42,173 nt of DNA from Polaromonas sp. (GTDB lineage: Bacteria; Pseudomonadota; Gammaproteobacteria; Burkholderiales; Burkholderiaceae_C). Below are positions 1 through 8,737 of this stretch, piece by piece (position 1 is the stretch's first letter; each line of letters starts with the position of its first letter). Both the position numbers and the translations under genes were made by a program. Where the stretch lies: contig JAIPCZ010000023.1 in the NCBI GenBank assembly GCA_021737975.1, positions 1 through 42,173 on the forward strand. The letters run 5' to 3'. Below the pieces are notes generated by a model. The model was not told the origin of the DNA, searched no databases, and worked only from the letters and a program-made list of their open reading frames with translations.

Positions 1-563
1 CGGCCGTCGCCGCCGCCGCCGCGCCCTCGTCGCCTCCGCCAGCCTTTCCATCGCTGCCCGTGATGCCGTCGTTGGCTGCCGGCGCGGTGTCAGCCGCGCC
101 CGTCGAGCCGGATCAGCCCGCCGGGACCAAGGATGAGAACCCGATGGATCTCGACTTCGATCTTGACTTCTCACTTGATACGCCAGAACCGGCCAAAGTG
201 GCTGAACCAACCGCGCCAGCGCTGCCACTGGTCGCAGACAGTGCCATGCCCGAGCGCGAGGCGGTCGCGCCCAACCCGGCGCCAGCCGCTGAAGCGGTCG
301 CCCCGGCGCCCGCCAGCACACCCATGGACATGTTGGAGTTTGACTTCGACTCCTTGTCCCTGGACCTTGATGACAGTGACGTCGTGCCAACCAAACAGCC
401 GCCCTTGATGGACTCGGAGGCTCTGGAATCAAAATTGGCACTGGCCGAAGAGTTCAAGGCGAACGGCGACCTTGAGGGCGCAAATGAACTGATTCAGCAA
501 GTCATCAACGAGGCGGACGGTGACCTCAAGGCCCGTGCGCAACAGGCGCTGAGCCAATCTTGA
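1..563 (+). CDS. fimV: FimV-like protein, C-terminal part (5' end outside window)
   Basis: The reading frame is open from the left edge (first full codon at base 3) to a TGA at 561-563, so only the C-terminal ~186 residues are present. The visible part begins with an Ala/Pro-rich low-complexity stretch. It continues with an acidic Asp/Leu/Phe-rich linker (runs such as DLDFDLDFSLD) and ends with a short helical TPR-like module of about 50 residues that contains LALAEEFKANGDLEGANELI. This acidic linker plus C-terminal TPR motif is the hallmark of FimV/TspA inner-membrane peptidoglycan-binding hub proteins, which act in type IV pilus assembly, polarity and motility. The LysM domain and membrane segment expected upstream cannot be seen. 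Its place just before truA is the usual order in Burkholderiales and supports the call. Confidence 0.85.
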   Translation, partial: AVAAAAAPSSPPPAFPSLPVMPSLAAGAVSAAPVEPDQPAGTKDENPMDLDFDLDFSLDTPEPAKVAEPTAPALPLVADSAMPEREAVAPNPAPAAEAVAPAPASTPMDMLEFDFDSLSLDLDDSDVVPTKQPPLMDSEALESKLALAEEFKANGDLEGANELIQQVINEADGDLKARAQQALSQS

Positions 564-575
564 GGGTAGTCACGG

Positions 576-1382
576 ATGGCAGGTGAGCCGCCCGCACTGG
601 TTCGCGTCGCCTTGGGCATCAGCTACCACGGCGGGCACTACCAGGGCTGGCAAAGCCAGTTATCCCGGCAAACCGTGCAGGACCAGCTTGAAAAGGCCTT
701 GTCCCGTTTCGCCGACCACCGCGTCTCCACCCTGTGTGCCGGCCGCACCGACGCCGGCGTCCACGGCCTGATGCAAGTGGTGCACTTTGACACGCCGCTG
801 GATCGCCCGGAAGCCGCCTGGGTGCGCGGCCCCAATGCCTTGCTGCCGCGCGATATTGCGGTGCAATGGGCCAAGGTGGTCCCCAAGGCCTTCCATTGCC
901 GGGCCAGCGCCTTGTCGCGGCGTTATGCGTATGTTGTGTTGCAGTCCATGGTGCGTCCCAGCCTGGATCAGGGCCGGGTGGGGTGGGTCTACCGTCCCTT
1001 GCAGCTTGAGCTGATGCAGCAGGCTGCGCAGCAACTCATTGGAGAGCATGATTTCACCTCGTTTCGCGCCAGCGCCTGCCAGGCCTTGTCGCCGGTCAAA
1101 AACATGCGGCGCATTGCGATATCCCGCCGTGGCGCTTACTGGCGCTTTGAGTTTGAGGCCGATGCGTTTTTGCACCACATGATTCGCAACATCATGGGCT
1201 GCCTGCTGTACATTGGCGAGCAGCGCCAGCCCGTCGAATGGATGCAGCAGGTCATGCTGGCGCGCGACCGCGATGCCGCTGCCCCCACGTTTTCACCCGA
1301 CGGCCTGTATTTTATGGGGCCGCGTTATGACCCGCACTGGGGTTTGCCGCAAGACTCCCCCTTGCTCGATGGATTGCCATGA
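576..1382 (+). CDS. truA: tRNA pseudouridine(38-40) synthase TruA
   Basis: The 268-residue product matches the usual TruA length. TruA isomerises uridines 38, 39 and 40 in the anticodon arm of many tRNAs to pseudouridine. The catalytic motif AGRTDAGVHG is present with the nucleophilic aspartate at about residue 59. Further family blocks are ISYHGGHYQGWQ near the N-terminus and FLHHMIRNIMGCL in the C-terminal half. The gene starts 12 bases after the fimV stop. Its TGA overlaps the trpF ATG (ATGA, 1379-1382), so it is translationally coupled to the tryptophan genes. Nothing is missing or truncated. Confidence 0.96.
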   Translation: MAGEPPALVRVALGISYHGGHYQGWQSQLSRQTVQDQLEKALSRFADHRVSTLCAGRTDAGVHGLMQVVHFDTPLDRPEAAWVRGPNALLPRDIAVQWAKVVPKAFHCRASALSRRYAYVVLQSMVRPSLDQGRVGWVYRPLQLELMQQAAQQLIGEHDFTSFRASACQALSPVKNMRRIAISRRGAYWRFEFEADAFLHHMIRNIMGCLLYIGEQRQPVEWMQQVMLARDRDAAAPTFSPDGLYFMGPRYDPHWGLPQDSPLLDGLP

Positions 1383-2098
1383 ACCAGAATGCCCAACTGG
1401 CGTTGCCAGGCCTGCACCGCACCCGCATCAAAATCTGTGGCCTCACGCGCGAGGCCGACGTGGATGCCGCGGTGGCGGCCGGCGCCGATGCCATCGGTTT
1501 TGTGTTGTATGAAAAAAGCCCGCGCTTTGTCACGGCCCGGCGCGCGGCAGAACTGGCCCGCCGACTGCCGCCCTTTGTCACACCAGTGCTGCTGTTTGTC
1601 AACGAAGAGGCGCAAAAGATCAGCGCCGCCTGTGCCCAGGTGCCCGGCGCCCTGCTTCAATTCCATGGGGATGAATCGCCGCAAGCCTGCCAGGCCGCCA
1701 GCGCGGCATGCCAGCGCCCGTATTTGCGCGCCGCGCGAATTCCCCTGGGTGACGCAGGTCGGGGCTTTGATCTCTTAAAATTTGCCCAAGATTATTCACA
1801 GGCCCAAGGCCTCCTGCTCGACGCGCAAGTGGACGGGTATGGCGGCGGCGGGCACGCATTCAATTGGTCACTGCTTCCTCCAAACGTCAACGCTCACCTC
1901 GTCTTGAGTGGTGGACTCAACGCTGCCAACGTGATCGACGGCATTGTGCAGGTGCGACCGCGCTGCCAAACGCTGGCGGTTGACATCAGCTCCGGGGTCG
2001 AGGTGCCAGGTCAAAAAGGCATCAAGGACCCCGCCCGGATCCGTGAATTTGTGGCCGCCGTGCGGCGCGCCGACCAGACCATCAACAATGCGAGTTAA
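1379..2098 (+). CDS. trpF: Phosphoribosylanthranilate isomerase
   Basis: TrpF catalyses the Amadori rearrangement of N-(5-phosphoribosyl)anthranilate to CdRP, the third step of tryptophan synthesis. The 239-residue product is a (beta/alpha)8 barrel. The general base cysteine lies in KICGLT (about C20) and the general acid aspartate in LLLDAQ (about D148), followed by the glycine-rich phosphate-binding loop GYGGGG. The C-terminal phosphate-binding strand reads VDISSGVE, followed by GIKDPARI. The start overlaps the truA stop. About ten residues precede the usual barrel start, so a slightly later start is possible, but no better start codon is evident. trpB follows after only two bases. Confidence 0.96.
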   Translation: MNQNAQLALPGLHRTRIKICGLTREADVDAAVAAGADAIGFVLYEKSPRFVTARRAAELARRLPPFVTPVLLFVNEEAQKISAACAQVPGALLQFHGDESPQACQAASAACQRPYLRAARIPLGDAGRGFDLLKFAQDYSQAQGLLLDAQVDGYGGGGHAFNWSLLPPNVNAHLVLSGGLNAANVIDGIVQVRPRCQTLAVDISSGVEVPGQKGIKDPARIREFVAAVRRADQTINNAS

Positions 2099-2100
2099 CC

Positions 2101-3396
2101 ATGTTTGAATACCAGCAACCCGATCTGCGGGGTCACTTTGGCATCTATGGCGGCAGTTTTGCCTCCGAGACGCTGACCCATGCCATCAACGAACTCAAGG
2201 CCGCTTACGCCAAGTACCAGTTCGACCCCGAATTTGTGGCCGAATTCAACTACGAGCTGGCGCATTTTGTCGGCCGCCCCAGCCCGGTCTACCATGCCGT
2301 GCGCATGAGCCGTGAGCAGGGCGGCGCGCAAATCTTCCTCAAGCGCGAAGACCTCAACCATACCGGCGCGCACAAGATCAACAACACCATCGGTCAGGCC
2401 ATGCTGGCCAAACGCATGGGCAAGCCGCGCATCATCGCCGAGACCGGCGCAGGCCAGCACGGCGTGGCCACGGCCACCATCTGCGCACGTTACGGCCTCG
2501 AATGCGTGGTTTACATGGGCAGCGAGGACGTCAAGCGCCAAAGCCCCAATGTTTACCGCATGAAACTGCTCGGCGCCACCGTGGTGCCGGTCACCAGCGG
2601 CAGCCGCACGCTCAAAGACGCGCTCAATGAAGCCATGCGCGACTGGGTCGCCAACGTCGACAACACCTTCTACATCATCGGCACCGTGGCCGGCCCGCAC
2701 CCCTACCCCATGATGGTGCGCGATTTCCAGAGCGTCATCGGCAAGGAATGCCTGGTGCAAATGCCCGAGATGCTTCAGGCCGCCGGCTGCAAGACCGCGC
2801 AACCGGATGCCGTGGTCGCCTGCGTCGGCGGCGGCAGCAATGCCATGGGCATTTTTCACCCTTACATCGCGCACGAAGCCACGCAACTGATTGGTGTCGA
2901 GGCGGCGGGCGAGGGCATGGACAGTGGCAAACACTCGGCCTCGATCCAGCGCGGCAGCCCCGGCGTGTTGCACGGCAACCGCACCTATGTGCTGCAGGAC
3001 GACAACGGCCAGGTCACCGAGACCCACAGCATCAGCGCCGGGCTGGACTATCCCGGCGTGGGCCCGGAGCACGCCTACCTGCACGACATCGGCCGCGCGC
3101 AATACGTCGGCATCACCGACACCGAGGCGCTGGCGGCTTTCCACTACCTTTGCCGCACCGAGGGCATCATTCCGGCGCTGGAATCGAGCCACGCCGTGGC
3201 CTACGCCATGAAGCTGGCCAAGACCCTGCGCACCGACCAGTCGATCCTGGTGAACCTTTCGGGTCGCGGTGACAAGGACATCGGCACCGTTGCCGACCTG
3301 AGTCACGCCGATTTCTATTGCCGCCCAAGTTGCCAGGGCCAGTCGGTCAAGGGCGGCCTGGCCGCTGACGAAGCCATCGTGAAGGTTGTCAAATGA
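2101..3396 (+). CDS. trpB: Tryptophan synthase beta chain
   Basis: The beta subunit condenses indole with L-serine in a PLP-dependent reaction to give L-tryptophan and works as an alpha2-beta2 complex with TrpA. The PLP lysine is about K92 in [10 protein letters not shown]. The tail loop [10 protein letters not shown] binds the cofactor phosphate, and the block [11 protein letters not shown] forms the active-site loop. The protein has 431 residues, a little longer than the enterobacterial enzyme because of extra C-terminal residues, which is common in betaproteobacteria. The gene starts two bases after trpF, and its stop overlaps the trpA start (ATGA at 3393-3396), as expected for equimolar subunit synthesis. 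Confidence 0.98.
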   Translation: MFEYQQPDLRGHFGIYGGSFASETLTHAINELKAAYAKYQFDPEFVAEFNYELAHFVGRPSPVYHAVRMSREQGGAQIFLKREDLNHTGAHKINNTIGQAMLAKRMGKPRIIAETGAGQHGVATATICARYGLECVVYMGSEDVKRQSPNVYRMKLLGATVVPVTSGSRTLKDALNEAMRDWVANVDNTFYIIGTVAGPHPYPMMVRDFQSVIGKECLVQMPEMLQAAGCKTAQPDAVVACVGGGSNAMGIFHPYIAHEATQLIGVEAAGEGMDSGKHSASIQRGSPGVLHGNRTYVLQDDNGQVTETHSISAGLDYPGVGPEHAYLHDIGRAQYVGITDTEALAAFHYLCRTEGIIPALESSHAVAYAMKLAKTLRTDQSILVNLSGRGDKDIGTVADLSHADFYCRPSCQGQSVKGGLAADEAIVKVVK

Positions 3397-4223
3397 GCCG
3401 CATCGCCGCCACGTTTACCCAATTAAAAGCCCGGGGCCGCAAGGCGCTGATCCCATTTGTCACTGCCGGTTTCCCGTTTGCCGACATCACGCCTGAGCTG
3501 ATGCATGCGATGGTTGCGGGCGGTGCCGACGTGATCGAGCTGGGCGTGCCGTTCTCAGACCCCAGTGCCGACGGCCCGGTGATCCAAAAAGCTGGCGACA
3601 AGGCTTTGGCTGCCGGCATCGGTCTGGTGCAGGTGCTGGCCATGGTGCGCGAATTCCGCCAGCAAAACGACAGCACCCCGGTGGTGCTCATGGGTTACGC
3701 CAACCCGGTCGAGCGCTACAGCCAGAAACACAGGCGCGCCGACACCAAGGAAGGGACCAGCGCCTTTGTGCAGGATGCCGCCGCAGCGGGGGTCGATGGC
3801 GTGCTCATCGTCGACTACCCGCCCGAAGAATGCGAAGAATTTGCCGCCGAGCTCAAGTCGAACGGCCTGGACCTGATCTTTTTGCTGGCGCCCACGTCCA
3901 CCGATGAGCGCATGCAGCAGGTGGCGCGCATCGCCAGCGGTTATGTTTATTACGTGTCGCTCAAGGGCGTCACCGGTTCGGGCGCGCTCGACATCGACGC
4001 GGTCGAGGCCATGCTGCCGCGCATTCGCCAGCATGTCAGCGTGCCCGTGGGTGTGGGTTTTGGCATCCGTGATGCGGCCACCGCCCGTGCCATCAGCCGG
4101 GTGGCCGATGCGGTGGTGATCGGCAGCCGTATCATCCAGCTCATTGACGAGTTGCCGCGCGACCGGGTCGCCGCCACGGCTGAACACTTCCTGCGCGACA
4201 TCCGCACGGCGCTCGATTCATAA
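3393..4223 (+). CDS. trpA: Tryptophan synthase alpha chain
   Basis: The alpha subunit cleaves indole-3-glycerol phosphate to indole and glyceraldehyde-3-phosphate and channels indole to TrpB. The protein has 276 residues in a TIM-barrel fold. Both catalytic acids are present at the same positions as in the enterobacterial enzyme: E49 in [11 protein letters not shown] and D60 in [10 protein letters not shown]. The phosphate-binding blocks GVTGSGA and GFGIRD are intact. A short insertion around residues 110-125 ([10 protein letters not shown]) lengthens one loop near the subunit interface; this is an observation and may be normal for the clade. The start overlaps the trpB stop by four bases. 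Confidence 0.98.
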   Translation: MSRIAATFTQLKARGRKALIPFVTAGFPFADITPELMHAMVAGGADVIELGVPFSDPSADGPVIQKAGDKALAAGIGLVQVLAMVREFRQQNDSTPVVLMGYANPVERYSQKHRRADTKEGTSAFVQDAAAAGVDGVLIVDYPPEECEEFAAELKSNGLDLIFLLAPTSTDERMQQVARIASGYVYYVSLKGVTGSGALDIDAVEAMLPRIRQHVSVPVGVGFGIRDAATARAISRVADAVVIGSRIIQLIDELPRDRVAATAEHFLRDIRTALDS

Positions 4224-4299
4224 TCCGTTTATCTGTCACGCCGGACCTGGTTCGGCGTCCATGCCACCGCCGACAAACGACGGCTTTCGGAGAATTAAC

Positions 4300-5172
4300 A
4301 TGAGTTGGCTCGAAAAACTGCTTCCCCCAAAAATCCAGCATACCAATCCGGAGGACCGGCGCAGCGTGCCAGAAGGCCTGTGGATCAAATGCCCCAGTTG
4401 TGACAGTGTGCTCTACAAGACCGATCTGGAGCAAAACCAGAATGTTTGCCCCAGTTGCAGCCACCACCACCGCATCGGCGCGCGGGCCCGCCTGAACGCG
4501 TTTCTGGACAATGAGGGTCGTTATGAGATTGGTCAGGAAGTCCTGCCAGTGGATGCGCTCAAGTTCAAGGACAGCCGCAAATACCCGGAGCGACTGAAGG
4601 AAGCGCTGGAAAACACCGGAGAAACCGACGCGCTGGTGGTCATGGGCGGCTCGGTGCTGGGCATTGGCCTGGTGGCAGCCTGTTTTGAATTCGAATTCAT
4701 GGGCGGCAGCATGGGCTCGGTGGTGGGCGAGCGCTTTGTGCGCGGCGTGCACACGGCCATCGAGCAAAAAGTGCCTTTTGTCTGCTTCACCGCCACCGGC
4801 GGGGCGCGCATGCAGGAGGGCCTGCTCTCGCTCATGCAAATGGCCAAGACCAACGCCTCACTCACGCATCTCGCCAAAAAGGGCCTGCCCTACATCAGCG
4901 TGCTGACCGATCCCACCATGGGCGGTGTCAGCGCCGGCTTTGCCTTTCTGGGGGATGTGGTGATGGCCGAGCCCAAGGCGCTGATCGGATTTGCCGGGCC
5001 GCGCGTGATTGAATCCACCGTGCGTGTCACGCTGCCCGAAGGCTTTCAGCGGGCCGAGTTCCTGCAGACCAAGGGTGCGGTGGACCTGATTTGTGATCGC
5101 CGGGAATTGCGCAAGACCATCGCCAGCACGCTGGCCATGCTGACACGCCAGAGCGCCGATGCGGTGGTTTGA
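4300..5172 (+). CDS. accD: Acetyl-CoA carboxylase, carboxyltransferase subunit beta
   Basis: AccD forms the carboxyltransferase with AccA and moves the carboxyl group from biotin-BCCP to acetyl-CoA, giving malonyl-CoA for fatty acid synthesis. The 290-residue protein opens with [12 protein letters not shown]. It carries the four-cysteine zinc ribbon (about C31, C34, C50, C53), then the crotonase-like domain with [12 protein letters not shown] and the oxyanion block [15 protein letters not shown]. The same frame is open back into trpA. The start at 4300 is chosen because a GGAGA ribosome site lies at 4289-4293 and the family begins with this MSWL sequence. accD after trpA is typical of Burkholderiales. 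The folC gene often found next is absent here. Confidence 0.97.
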   Translation: MSWLEKLLPPKIQHTNPEDRRSVPEGLWIKCPSCDSVLYKTDLEQNQNVCPSCSHHHRIGARARLNAFLDNEGRYEIGQEVLPVDALKFKDSRKYPERLKEALENTGETDALVVMGGSVLGIGLVAACFEFEFMGGSMGSVVGERFVRGVHTAIEQKVPFVCFTATGGARMQEGLLSLMQMAKTNASLTHLAKKGLPYISVLTDPTMGGVSAGFAFLGDVVMAEPKALIGFAGPRVIESTVRVTLPEGFQRAEFLQTKGAVDLICDRRELRKTIASTLAMLTRQSADAVV

Positions 5173-5189
5173 GGTCGTGTCCCTGAAAC

Positions 5190-5264
5190 TGGTCCCGCCG
5201 ACAGGAATCGAACCTGTATTTCACGCTTAGGAGGCATGCGCACTGTCCATTGTGCTACGGCGAG
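5190..5264 (-). tRNA. tRNA-Arg (anticodon CCU), CCA encoded
   Basis: Read on the minus strand, the sequence folds as a full cloverleaf. The acceptor stem CTCGCCG/CGGCGGG includes one U-G pair at position 2. The D stem is GCAC/GTGC. The anticodon stem is CATGC/GCGTG around the loop CTCCTAA, giving anticodon CCU. The T arm is ACAGG-TTCGATT-CCTGT. The discriminator base is A, followed by an encoded CCA (5190-5192). It decodes the AGG arginine codon. It lies antisense between accD and the TRAP transporter genes. Confidence 0.95.
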
Positions 5265-5561
5265 AACGCTTGATTTTAGGGGCTGAATCCAGCGGATCCG
5301 GTTTGTGCGCGGCCAGAGATCGATGGCGCGACCGCGCGAGAGGGTTGGGGATCTTGTCCTTGTGATTTTTTTTCCTCTGGCCGCGTCATTTTTTTCAAGG
5401 CGCTTACAGGGTTTTCACTGAGGAGTTGGGAAAACCCATGGCTTAGACTTGCTCTCAGTTTGCAAGCGTGTACAGCCCTCCAGCGTTCACTTGCAGCCGC
5501 CAGACTCGCCCTTGGGCGGATTCCGGTGAAATCTTCAAATTTATCAAAAGGAGCTCTATCC
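5265..5561. other. Intergenic leader of the TRAP operon with two hairpins
   Basis: About 300 bases without a gene separate the tRNA from the TRAP solute-binding gene. They hold a long-range inverted repeat (5308-5318 with 5375-5385, followed by a T-rich run) and a second perfect 8-bp hairpin (5409-5416 with 5430-5437). The ribosome site AAAGGAG ends at about 5552, just before the dctP start at 5562. I cannot assign a convincing sigma-70 promoter by eye. Confidence 0.6.
5308..5396 (+). terminator. Terminator-like inverted repeat with T-run
   Basis: CGCGGCCAGAG (5308-5318) is a perfect 11-base inverted repeat of CTCTGGCCGCG (5375-5385), with a T-run directly after it (5389-5395). The 56-base loop contains a smaller GC-rich hairpin and its own run of T. 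It could terminate readthrough from accD, or be an attenuator-like structure in the TRAP leader. The loop is long for a simple intrinsic terminator. Confidence 0.4.
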
Positions 5562-6617
5562 ATGAAAGTCGTTCGTCATACATCCCTTCTCACACTTGCG
5601 ATTGGTGCGGCACTGTCAGCGCCGGCGATGGCCCAGGAGACCGTGCGCTGGGGCATCCCGATGTCCTTTGGCTCCAATCTCGTGGCGCTCGGTGACACCA
5701 TGCCCTGGGTTTCTGAGCAACTCAAGAAGGTTTCGGGTGGCACCATCAACCTGCAGGTGTTCGAGCCCGGAAAACTGGTGCCGGCCCTGGCGATTTTTGA
5801 CAGTGTCTCCACTGGCAAGGTCGAGGCGGGCTACAGCTGGATGGGGTATGAGCTTGGCAAGGTGCCGGTCTCCGCCCTGTTTGGCGCGGTCCCGTTCGGC
5901 ATGGAAACACCCATGTTCTCGGCCTGGATGTACTTTGGCGGCGGGGATGCGCTGCTCAAGGAATCCTTCAAACCGCACAATGTGTATCCGATCTTCTGCG
6001 GCTCCATCAGCCCTGAGGCGGCCGGCTGGTTCCGCAAGGAAATCACCAAGCCCGATGACCTCAAGGGCCTCAAGTTCCGCGCTGCCGGCTACGGCGGCAA
6101 GGTTTACCAGAAGCTGGGCGCTTCAGTGACCATGCTGCCGGGTGGTGAACTGTTCCAGGCGCTCGAAAAAGGCGTGCTCGATGGCACCGAGTTCTCGTTG
6201 CCCACAGTCGACGACCAGTTGGGCTTTTCCAAGGTCGCCAAGAATTACTACCTGCCAGGTTGGCACCAGCCCTCCACCAACCAGTTCCTCTATGTGAACA
6301 TGGCGGCCTGGAACAAACTCAAGCCACAAACTCAGGCGCAAATCGAAACCACGTGCACGGCCGGTGTCACCATGGCCATTGCCAAGGCGGAAGCGCTGCA
6401 GGGTCAGACTCTGAGCAAGTTTGAAAAAGAGGGCGTCAAGGCTCGCCAGTTCAACAAGGTCATGCTCGATGCCTTCTCCAAAGCCACCAAGGAGGTGATG
6501 GCTGAAGAATCGGCCAAGGACCCGCTGGTCAAGAAGGTGTACGACAGCATGACCGCGTTCCAGAACAAGAACGCCAACTGGCATGACCTTGGCTACCTGC
6601 CACGTGACTTCAAGTAA
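5562..6617 (+). CDS. dctP: TRAP transporter substrate-binding protein (DctP family)
   Basis: This is the periplasmic receptor of a tripartite ATP-independent (TRAP) transporter, which delivers an organic anion to the membrane subunits for Na+-driven uptake. The 351-residue precursor has a clear signal peptide ending in SAPAMAQ (about residue 25). The body shows DctP blocks: FEPGKLVPALAIFD, an arginine in LKGLKFRAAG expected to pair with the substrate carboxylate, and LPGGELFQALEKGVLDGTEF. It resembles the alpha-keto-acid/mannitol/chloroaromatic branch (TakP-like), so the ligand is probably a monocarboxylate or 2-oxo acid; the exact substrate is not determinable. The start at 5562 is preferred over earlier in-frame codons because of the AAAGGAG site and the signal peptide. 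It is the first of three genes, P-Q-M. Confidence 0.93.
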   Translation: MKVVRHTSLLTLAIGAALSAPAMAQETVRWGIPMSFGSNLVALGDTMPWVSEQLKKVSGGTINLQVFEPGKLVPALAIFDSVSTGKVEAGYSWMGYELGKVPVSALFGAVPFGMETPMFSAWMYFGGGDALLKESFKPHNVYPIFCGSISPEAAGWFRKEITKPDDLKGLKFRAAGYGGKVYQKLGASVTMLPGGELFQALEKGVLDGTEFSLPTVDDQLGFSKVAKNYYLPGWHQPSTNQFLYVNMAAWNKLKPQTQAQIETTCTAGVTMAIAKAEALQGQTLSKFEKEGVKARQFNKVMLDAFSKATKEVMAEESAKDPLVKKVYDSMTAFQNKNANWHDLGYLPRDFK

Positions 6618-6648
6618 TCCCTGAGCCGCGCAATTCAAGCGCGCACCT

Positions 6649-6692
6649 AGCCGTTCCAGAAAGCGACAGCCCTCTGGAACGGCTTGTTTTTT
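6649..6692 (+). terminator. Intrinsic terminator/attenuator between dctP and dctQ
   Basis: AGCCGTTCCAGA (6649-6660) pairs perfectly with TCTGGAACGGCT (6673-6684), forming a 12-bp stem with a 12-base loop, and is followed by TGTTTTTT (6685-6692). This is a textbook rho-independent terminator placed inside the operon. It probably gives partial termination, so that the binding protein is made in excess of the membrane subunits. Confidence 0.85.
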
Positions 6693-6706
6693 CCAAGGAA
6701 ATTTCA

Positions 6707-7270
6707 ATGAAAACAAATGTACAGGGCGCTGATGACGCGGTTGTGGGCTTGTCCGGGCTCAGCCTGCCGACCACCGGGTTTTCCCGGGTCATCGACCGGC
6801 TGGTGGGCTGGGCCGGTGAAGTTGCTTCGGCCTTGTGGACCGTTCTGGTCCTGACCATCGTGCTTCAGGTGGTGCTGCGCTATGTGTTCGGCATCGGCTC
6901 CATCATGCTCGAGGAGACACAATGGCATCTGTACGCTATTGGTTTCATGCTCGGCCTGTCGTTTACCGAGTTGCATGAGCGTCATGTGCGCATCGACGTG
7001 CTGGCCGCAGGTTTTACCACCAGCACCCGCCTGTGGATCGAGTTCCTGGGCATCATTTGTTGTTTGCTGGCTTTCACACTGCTGGTGGTCTGGTTTGCCG
7101 TGCCTTTTGTGGTCAGTTCATGGGAACTCGCTGAAGTGTCGGCGGCTCCGGGTGGGCTGCCGTACCGCTGGGCCATCAAATCCTTCATGGTGACCGCCTT
7201 CGTTCTGCTGGCACTCATCGGCATGAGCCGCCTGACCCGCGTCTGGACTGCCTTGTTCGGCACGCGTTGA
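6707..7270 (+). CDS. dctQ: TRAP transporter small membrane subunit (DctQ family)
   Basis: The 187-residue product has the four-helix DctQ layout. A ~35-residue cytoplasmic N-terminus is followed by a first membrane segment near LWTVLVLTIVLQVVLRYVFG. The second segment is near HLYAIGFMLGLSF, with two more in the C-terminal half. The family signature (LEETQWHLYAI and HVRIDVL) is clear. Together with DctM it forms the membrane part of the transporter. The ATG at 6707 follows an AAGGAA ribosome site. The gene lies behind the internal terminator and ahead of dctM (48 bases between stop and start). The first ~30 residues are unconserved-looking, so a later start cannot be fully excluded. Confidence 0.92.
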   Translation: MKTNVQGADDAVVGLSGLSLPTTGFSRVIDRLVGWAGEVASALWTVLVLTIVLQVVLRYVFGIGSIMLEETQWHLYAIGFMLGLSFTELHERHVRIDVLAAGFTTSTRLWIEFLGIICCLLAFTLLVVWFAVPFVVSSWELAEVSAAPGGLPYRWAIKSFMVTAFVLLALIGMSRLTRVWTALFGTR

Positions 7271-7318
7271 GCCAAAGCGCCCAGCCTGCCAAACACCACA
7301 ACTTTTCGAGAATAGTCC

Positions 7319-8686
7319 ATGCCTTTTTACGAAATCCTTTCCATCGGGCTCATGGTGACATTCATTGTGTCCCTGTTCCTCGGTTATCCGGTCGCCTGGC
7401 TGCTGGCGGGTGTGTCGATTCTGTTTGCCGCCATTGCCATCACCTTGACGACCCAGTTCGGCATCGATACCTTTCTGTTGACCAGTTGGGTCAAGTTTTC
7501 CGGCATCGTCGACCGCTTCGACGCCATCATGTCGAACTGGGTGCTGGTGTCGCTTCCCATGTTTGTTTACATGGGCCTGATGCTGGACCGCTCGGGTGTG
7601 GCCGATGTCATGATGCGTAATTTTGTCAAGGTCTTCGGCGGCATTCGCGGCGGGCTTGGCCTGACCGTGATCGTGATCGGCATTCTGCTCGCGGCCTCCA
7701 CCGGCATCGTGGGTGCCTCGGTGGTGTTGCTGGCCATGCTGTCCATGCCCATCATGTTGCAGCACCATTACTCCAAGCCGCTGGCCTGCGGCATCGTGGC
7801 AGCGTCCGGCACGCTGGGTATTTTGATTCCACCGTCCATCATGCTGGTGCTGATGGCCGACCAGGTGTCGGTCTCTGTGGGTGACCTGTTCATGGGTGCG
7901 CTGATTCCGGGTTTGCTGCTGGGCGTGTCCTACATGATCTTTGTCATGCTGGTGGGCATTTTCCGGCCCGACATGTTGCCGCCGCGCCCGGCTGATGCCG
8001 AGAAACTCACGGCGCGCCAGATCGGCATTGCGTTCCTGTCCACCATTCCCACCTTCGGCCTGATCCTGGTGGTGTTGGGTTCGATCTTTTTTGGCGTCGC
8101 CACACCGACCGAAGCGTCCGGCCTGGGCGCCTTCGGCGCCATGCTGCTGGCGGCCGCCAACGGCAAGCTGAATTGGAAAGTGATTCGCCAGGTCGGGATC
8201 GACACCACCACCACCACCTGTTTCATTTTTGCGATTTTCATCGGTGCGACCGTGTTTGCCTATGTGCTGCGCATGATCGGCGGCGATGAATTGATCACCG
8301 AACTGTTCAAGGGCACCGGTCTGGGGCCGCAGGGTCTGGTCATTCTGGTGCTGGCCGTGGTCTTTGTTGCCGGCTTCTTCCTTGACTGGTTCGAGATTGT
8401 GCTGATCATCCTGCCCTTGCTGGCCCCTGTTATCAGGCACGCCGGCCTCGACATGACCTGGTTCCTGATTCTGGTCGCGATGATGCTGCAGACTTCATTC
8501 CTCACCCCACCCGTCGGCTTTTCGCTGTTTTACCTCAAGGGCGTGGTGCCCAAGGGCGTGACCATCCGTGACATCTATATCGGCGTGATCCCGTTCGTGG
8601 CGCTGCAAATGTTGATGGTCGCGATCTGCTTCGAGTGGCCCCAAATCATTCTTTGGTTGCCCGAGCAAATGTATGGGGGCAAATAG
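7319..8686 (+). CDS. dctM: TRAP transporter large permease subunit (DctM family)
   Basis: DctM is the substrate- and sodium-translocating permease of the TRAP transporter. The 455-residue protein is almost entirely hydrophobic, with about a dozen membrane segments. Family blocks include GYPVAWLLAGVSILFA at the N-terminus, the glycine/serine-rich loop ASTGIVGASVVLLAMLSMP, SGTLGILIPPSIMLVLMAD in the first half and TPTEASGLGAFGAMLLA in the second. The C-terminus carries TSFLTPPVGFSLFYLKGV. The length is typical. No further transporter or regulator gene follows in the operon, so the substrate is not revealed by context. Confidence 0.95.
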   Translation: MPFYEILSIGLMVTFIVSLFLGYPVAWLLAGVSILFAAIAITLTTQFGIDTFLLTSWVKFSGIVDRFDAIMSNWVLVSLPMFVYMGLMLDRSGVADVMMRNFVKVFGGIRGGLGLTVIVIGILLAASTGIVGASVVLLAMLSMPIMLQHHYSKPLACGIVAASGTLGILIPPSIMLVLMADQVSVSVGDLFMGALIPGLLLGVSYMIFVMLVGIFRPDMLPPRPADAEKLTARQIGIAFLSTIPTFGLILVVLGSIFFGVATPTEASGLGAFGAMLLAAANGKLNWKVIRQVGIDTTTTTCFIFAIFIGATVFAYVLRMIGGDELITELFKGTGLGPQGLVILVLAVVFVAGFFLDWFEIVLIILPLLAPVIRHAGLDMTWFLILVAMMLQTSFLTPPVGFSLFYLKGVVPKGVTIRDIYIGVIPFVALQMLMVAICFEWPQIILWLPEQMYGGK

Positions 8687-8737
8687 GCGTTGCTGATTTG
8701 GTAAAGTGTGCGGTCACTTGATCAAGGAGATATGTTC

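Noticed and set aside
4144..4299. Upstream in-frame extension of accD into trpA
   Set aside because: The ribosome site at 4289-4293 and the family N-terminus MSWLEK fix the start at 4300.
7118..8440. 440-codon open frame antisense to dctM
   Set aside because: Its composition (His/Gln/Asp-rich) is that of a reversed membrane protein gene and it has no ribosome site or family motif.
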